From positions 1 to 6,366 of the forward strand of contig CALFYV010000113.1 of the NCBI GenBank assembly GCA_937952395.1: 6,366 nt of DNA. Direction: 5' to 3'. The position numbers and the translations under genes are program-made. Position 1 is the stretch's first letter. Each line of letters starts with the position of its first letter. The stretch comes from an uncultured Bacteriovoracaceae bacterium. GTDB taxonomy: Bacteria > Bdellovibrionota > Bacteriovoracia > Bacteriovoracales > Bacteriovoracaceae. The notes below the pieces were generated by a model. That model worked only from the letters and a program-made list of their open reading frames with translations. It made no database searches and had not been told where the DNA came from. This document shows positions 6,045-6,366 of the stretch, piece after piece.

Positions 6045-6366
6045 TGTTTGATTTCAATAAAATAAGGTAAATGGTCTGAGAGATCTCCAACTTGCAAAAC
6101 TTTTGCGTTTAACACTTGTAAAGATTTCCTCACAAATAAATAATCAAGGCGCCTATCCGGAGCATGGGCAGGGAAAGAATAATAAAGTTTTTCATTTAAT
6201 TGAAACTCTTTATCACTGACGCTATCTTTAAAATGATTGAACCCTCGGATGATATCTAAAGTTGAATCTGGACGGTACAAACTTTCACTGTCATGCCAAT
6301 AGTTACCATTGAACTGTGTTTCTTGAGGAATGGCATTAAAATCACCTCCAAAGGCAAGAACAGCTA
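6041..6366 (-). CDS. Endonuclease/exonuclease/phosphatase-family protein, C-terminal part (partial, runs off right edge)
   Basis: The visible 107 codons encode the C-terminal half or less of a metal-dependent phosphodiesterase of the EEP (DNase I / exonuclease III / sphingomyelinase-like) superfamily. Seen in order: GGDFNAIP (fragment residues 6-13), holding the Asp and Asn of the family active site; RRLDYLFV (71-78), the usual Asp strand; and the terminal SDHLPY (96-101), with the catalytic Asp-His pair. The frame continues upstream beyond the window, so an internal TTG at 6280 is not the start: the GDFN motif lies before it. Substrate (DNA, inositol phosphate, lipid or other) cannot be decided, because the N-terminal metal-binding Glu and any signal peptide are outside the window. 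Its TAG stop interlocks with the mltD stop at CTAG. Confidence 0.88.
   Translation of the reverse strand, partial: AVLAFGGDFNAIPQETQFNGNYWHDSESLYRPDSTLDIIRGFNHFKDSVSDKEFQLNEKLYYSFPAHAPDRRLDYLFVRKSLQVLNAKVLQVGDLSDHLPYFIEIKH

Noticed and set aside
6041..6280. A short separate protein starting at TTG 6280 on the minus strand
   Set aside because: The frame continues to the window edge and the upstream part carries the GDFN active-site motif, so this is the C-terminus of a larger EEP-family protein.

Overview
The window is AT-rich bacterial chromosome, with tightly packed genes of alternating orientation and two lipoproteins. A response regulator whose output looks like a worn-down CheX domain, together with the base composition, suggests a Bdellovibrionota/Oligoflexia-type deltaproteobacterial relative. 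That placement is inference from gene style; there is no rRNA or other marker gene here. No mobile element, tRNA, rRNA or CRISPR array is visible.

Layout, left to right. (1) Positions 1-361, minus strand: the N-terminal 120 residues of an OPT-family oligopeptide transporter, running off the left edge. (2) 417-1229 and 1217-2077, plus strand: a divergently oriented pair overlapping by 13 nt. The first encodes an uncharacterised 270-aa protein whose His-then-Cys order resembles permuted papain-like (NlpC/P60-type) proteins. The second is a response regulator with a CheX-like C-terminus. (3) 2074-3768, minus: a complete gamma-glutamyltransferase with a lipoprotein signal. (4) 3815-4108, plus: a pterin-4a-carbinolamine dehydratase with a perfect active-site signature. 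(5) 4158-4703, plus: a small exported, probably outer-membrane beta-barrel protein, ending in a hairpin/T-run terminator that contains its own stop codon. (6) 4782-6044, plus: an MltD-type lytic transglycosylase lipoprotein with LysM repeats. (7) 6041-6366, minus: the C-terminal part of an endonuclease/exonuclease/phosphatase-family protein, running off the right edge.

Spacing is compact. Both convergent pairs overlap by exactly 4 nt at interlocked stop codons, and the two divergent intergenic gaps are about 50 nt each, so promoters must overlap neighbouring genes or their ribosome-binding sites. There is no gene-free stretch over 300 bases. Peptide uptake (OPT), gamma-glutamyl peptide cleavage (GGT) and peptidoglycan cleavage (MltD) are loosely related by substrate, but they sit in separate transcription units and nothing in the sequence ties them into one pathway.

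Most genes are conventional. The least explained part is the 417-2077 pair: a possible Cys-peptidase-fold protein co-expressed with a response regulator whose phosphatase-like domain has lost its catalytic Glu.
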